From assembly GCA_050633905.1 (NCBI GenBank), contig JBOEHJ010000014.1, positions 25,777-89,776 of the forward strand: a DNA stretch of 64,000 nucleotides. The letters run 5' to 3'. Under the pieces are notes generated by a model. That model was not told the DNA's origin. It did not search any database and saw nothing but the letters and a program-made list of their open reading frames with translations. Shown in pieces: positions 63,503 through 64,000 of this stretch (its first letter is position 1; each line of letters begins with the position of its first letter). Made by a program: the position numbers and the translations under genes. The DNA comes from JANQPX01 sp050633905 (GTDB taxonomy: Bacteria; Pseudomonadota; Alphaproteobacteria; Geminicoccales; Geminicoccaceae).

Positions 63503-64000
63503 CTACAAGGCTTTGTCGGTCACCACATGGGTCCAGGCACCTTCGGGCGCCTTGGTGATGACCGGGTCCGAGCCGCCTTTCATCAAGGTCTCGACGGTGC
63601 GTTCGTAATCTGCGGGATCGAGCTTGCCGTCGCTGCCCGAGGTGAGCTTGGCGATCTCGCCCATCATCCTGATCTGATGTTGTTCGGTTTGCGCACCGGT
63701 CTCGTCATTGTCGAGCACGATGCTTGCGGCCTCCTCGACGTTCTCTTCTGCGTATTTCCAGCCCTTCATGCTGGCGCGAACAAAGCGCGCCATCTTGTCG
63801 ACAAAGGCGGGATCTTCGAGGTTTTCTTCCATGACGTAGATGCCGTCTTCGAGGGTAGAAACACCTTGCTCCTCATATTTGAAGACCACGAGGTCGTCTT
63901 CGCTCAGACCAGCATCGATGATCTGCCAATATTCATTATAGGTCATGGTCGAGACGCAATCTGCCTGCTTTTGCAGGATCGGATCGACGTTGAAGCCTTG
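63503..64000 (-). CDS. ABC transporter substrate-binding protein (NMT1/THI5-like), C-terminal part
   Basis: At least 165 residues, open through the window end on the minus strand. The visible part begins QGFNVDPILQKQADCVSTMT and YNEYWQIIDAGL, typical of NMT1/SsuA-like binding proteins for thiamine precursors, nitrate, sulfonates or pyrimidine-like compounds. VDKMARFVRASMKGWKYAEE is the usual C-terminal helix. The specific ligand cannot be given. It is separated from the remnants by about 180 bases without any recognised feature and looks intact. Confidence 0.8.
   Translation of the reverse strand, partial: QGFNVDPILQKQADCVSTMTYNEYWQIIDAGLSEDDLVVFKYEEQGVSTLEDGIYVMEENLEDPAFVDKMARFVRASMKGWKYAEENVEEAASIVLDNDETGAQTEQHQIRMMGEIAKLTSGSDGKLDPADYERTVETLMKGGSDPVITKAPEGAWTHVVTDKAL

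Noticed and set aside
1..64000. CRISPR array, prophage, riboswitch or rRNA operon
   Set aside because: I looked for evenly spaced direct repeats, phage structural genes, and conserved riboswitch or rRNA cores and saw none; the dispersed repeat is not arrayed.

Overview
The window looks like a chromosomal segment of a free-living, Gram-negative alphaproteobacterium, most like the Rhodospirillales and relatives. Supporting genes are the F1-ATPase inhibitor zeta subunit (DUF1476), an SDHAF4-type protein, a Tim44-like TimA protein, a Suv3-like RNA helicase next to an S4 protein, a Rhodospirillum-type porin and an mdh-sucCD-sucAB-lpd operon. Base composition is moderately GC-rich by eye. No tools were available, so all family calls come from reading motifs and gene order.

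Layout. 1-3.3 kb: the end of glmM, then a leftward housekeeping set (maf-aroE-coaE-dnaQ). 3.3-7 kb: a leftward MarR / OmpR-type regulator / histidine kinase operon and a rightward class IV aminotransferase. 7-17 kb: a LysM protein, a LOG-family hydrolase, SecB, a histidine phosphatase, FxsA, TimA and MltA, with a lactate-utilisation operon (lutABC) lying between mltA and smr. 17-24 kb: an NRDE protein, zeta, SDHAF4, an EamA exporter, a glycine-zipper lipoprotein, a YbaK-type deacylase and an AtuA pair. 23-35 kb: leftward holA-lptE-leuS, outer-membrane proteins, a JmjC-like oxygenase, a YggS protein, and an S4 protein with its helicase. 35-46 kb: htpG, a broken PEP-CTERM gene, a tyrosine autokinase for exopolysaccharide, and a puuD / glutamine-synthetase-like / VanZ operon, followed by decayed IS and Sel1 sequence. 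46-55 kb: the TCA operon. 55-62 kb: a large RTX/DUF4114 secreted protein divergent from an RHH-PAS protein, an oxidoreductase, an ABC ATPase without a permease, and a secreted protein. 62.3 kb to the end: tRNA-Arg(CCG), then remnants of a transposase, a formamidase and an L-fuconate dehydratase, then the end of an NMT1-like binding protein.

The most unusual signal is a repeat of roughly 70-95 bp found ten times (some copies partial). Each copy begins at, or within a few bases of, the stop codon of a gene and is always oriented with that gene. The stop triplet (TAG or TAA) is usually the first three bases of the repeat. A small hairpin with GTGGT and ACCAC arms and a variable loop follows. I do not recognise it as a named family.

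Other points of interest are the fossil island beside tRNA-Arg, the broken PEP-CTERM gene beside the exopolysaccharide kinase, an RpoH-like promoter before htpG, and a possible composition change inside the TCA operon.
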